From Calditrichota bacterium (GTDB lineage: Bacteria; Zhuqueibacterota; Zhuqueibacteria; Zhuqueibacterales; Geothermadaptataceae): a stretch of DNA of 6,100 nt. Positions within the stretch are counted from its first letter, which is position 1. Every line of letters begins with the position of its first letter. Position numbers and translations under genes: made by a program. Location: NCBI GenBank assembly GCA_008501545.1, contig QQUM01000818.1, positions 1-6,100 of the forward strand, written 5' to 3'. Positions 5,611-6,100 of the stretch are shown here, in pieces. The notes under the pieces are model-generated. The model did not search any database. It saw nothing but the letters and a program-made list of their open reading frames with translations, and had not been told where the DNA came from.

Positions 5611-6100
5611 GATTACCTAAACTGGCTATCGAGAATTATCAGTTTACCATAATTATGGTTGCACTGTTAACCTTAAGTGGCATCGTTTCATTTGTCACCA
5701 TGCCGCGGTCCGAAGATCCGGCGGTCACGCCACCGGGTTCCAACGTCATTGTCGTTTATCCGGGCGCCACACCCGAAGATATGGAACGTCTTGTAGTGGA
5801 CCCAATCGAGGAAGGATTGAACGAGTTGGAAGATATCCATAAATTCGATACGGTTATCGAAGATGGGTTGATGGTGGTCAGCATTGAATTTACTGCAGAT
5901 TCCGATGCGGATGACAAATACAGCGATGTTTTGCAAAAAGTAAACCGCGCCCGCAATGACCTGCCCGATGATATTCTCATGCTCGATGTGATGAAATGGT
6001 CGATCTCTGATGTCATCTCACTCCAGCTGGCCTTGTCGTCCGATTCGGCATTGTACCAGGAATTGGATAACAAAGCGGATGCCCTGAAAACCAGGTTAGA
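5607..6100 (+). CDS. RND-family inner-membrane efflux pump, N-terminal part (cut by window end)
   Basis: 164 complete codons are visible; the frame is still open at the last base, and the family is usually about 1000-1050 aa. The ATG overlaps the adaptor stop by four bases and has AAGGA (5593-5597) nine bases upstream. Residues about 13-31 form transmembrane helix 1. The periplasmic porter domain then begins with the family motif 'PRSEDPAV' (33-40), followed by 'VIVVYPGATPEDMERLVVDPIEEGL' across 47-71 and 'NDLPDDI' near residue 117. These are hallmarks of proton-driven AcrB/MexB-like pumps; the 'PR-x-EDP' wording fits a subgroup related to, but distinct from, classic AcrB. Proton-relay residues and the substrate pocket lie beyond the window, so neither activity nor substrate can be judged. 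Partners are the adaptor and the TolC-family channel just upstream. Confidence 0.93.
   Translation, partial: MRLPKLAIENYQFTIIMVALLTLSGIVSFVTMPRSEDPAVTPPGSNVIVVYPGATPEDMERLVVDPIEEGLNELEDIHKFDTVIEDGLMVVSIEFTADSDADDKYSDVLQKVNRARNDLPDDILMLDVMKWSISDVISLQLALSSDSALYQELDNKADALKTRL

Overview
The window most resembles a Gram-negative bacterium of the FCB group (Fibrobacterota-Chlorobiota-Bacteroidota and relatives), perhaps a Calditrichota/KSB1- or Ignavibacteriota-like lineage. The evidence is an exported protein ending in an 'NFPNPFNPTT' type IX secretion (T9SS) sorting domain, a lipoprotein and a tripartite efflux system that needs an outer membrane. Base composition looks moderate, and clear Shine-Dalgarno sites precede every gene. 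The taxon is an inference from protein style, not from a marker gene.

Layout, all genes on the + strand. (1) 36-1238: a secreted T9SS-cargo-like protein whose central domain I cannot assign a function. (2) 1239-1517: a gene-free stretch holding two degenerate palindromic repeats. (3) 1518-1913: a small lipoprotein with a glycine-rich hydrophobic C-terminus. (4) 1980-2687: a near-consensus sigma70-type promoter, a 13-bp palindromic operator and a TetR-family repressor gene. (5) 2744-4129: a TolC-family outer-membrane factor, preceded by a second copy of the same operator. (6) 4130-4554: a 425-bp gap with a highly structured, cloverleaf-like repeat, a candidate promoter and a third palindromic repeat. 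(7) 4555-5610: an RND periplasmic adaptor. (8) 5607-end: the first 164 codons of an RND inner-membrane pump, overlapping the adaptor gene by four bases and cut by the window edge.

Genes 4-8 form a recognisable set: TetR regulator, outer-membrane channel, periplasmic adaptor, inner-membrane RND pump. Together the last three would make a drug or toxic-compound efflux channel spanning the envelope. The shared palindrome TGACT-TRT-AGTCA before both the regulator and the channel gene strongly suggests autoregulation and direct control of the efflux genes. The substrate cannot be told from the sequence. The adaptor and pump are separated from the channel gene by the structured gap and may have their own promoter.

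I see no sign of a wholly new biological system. The most informative non-coding signals are the operator pair, the cloverleaf-like element inside the efflux cluster, and a three-copy family of degenerate palindromes. The least understood protein is the secreted one at the start.
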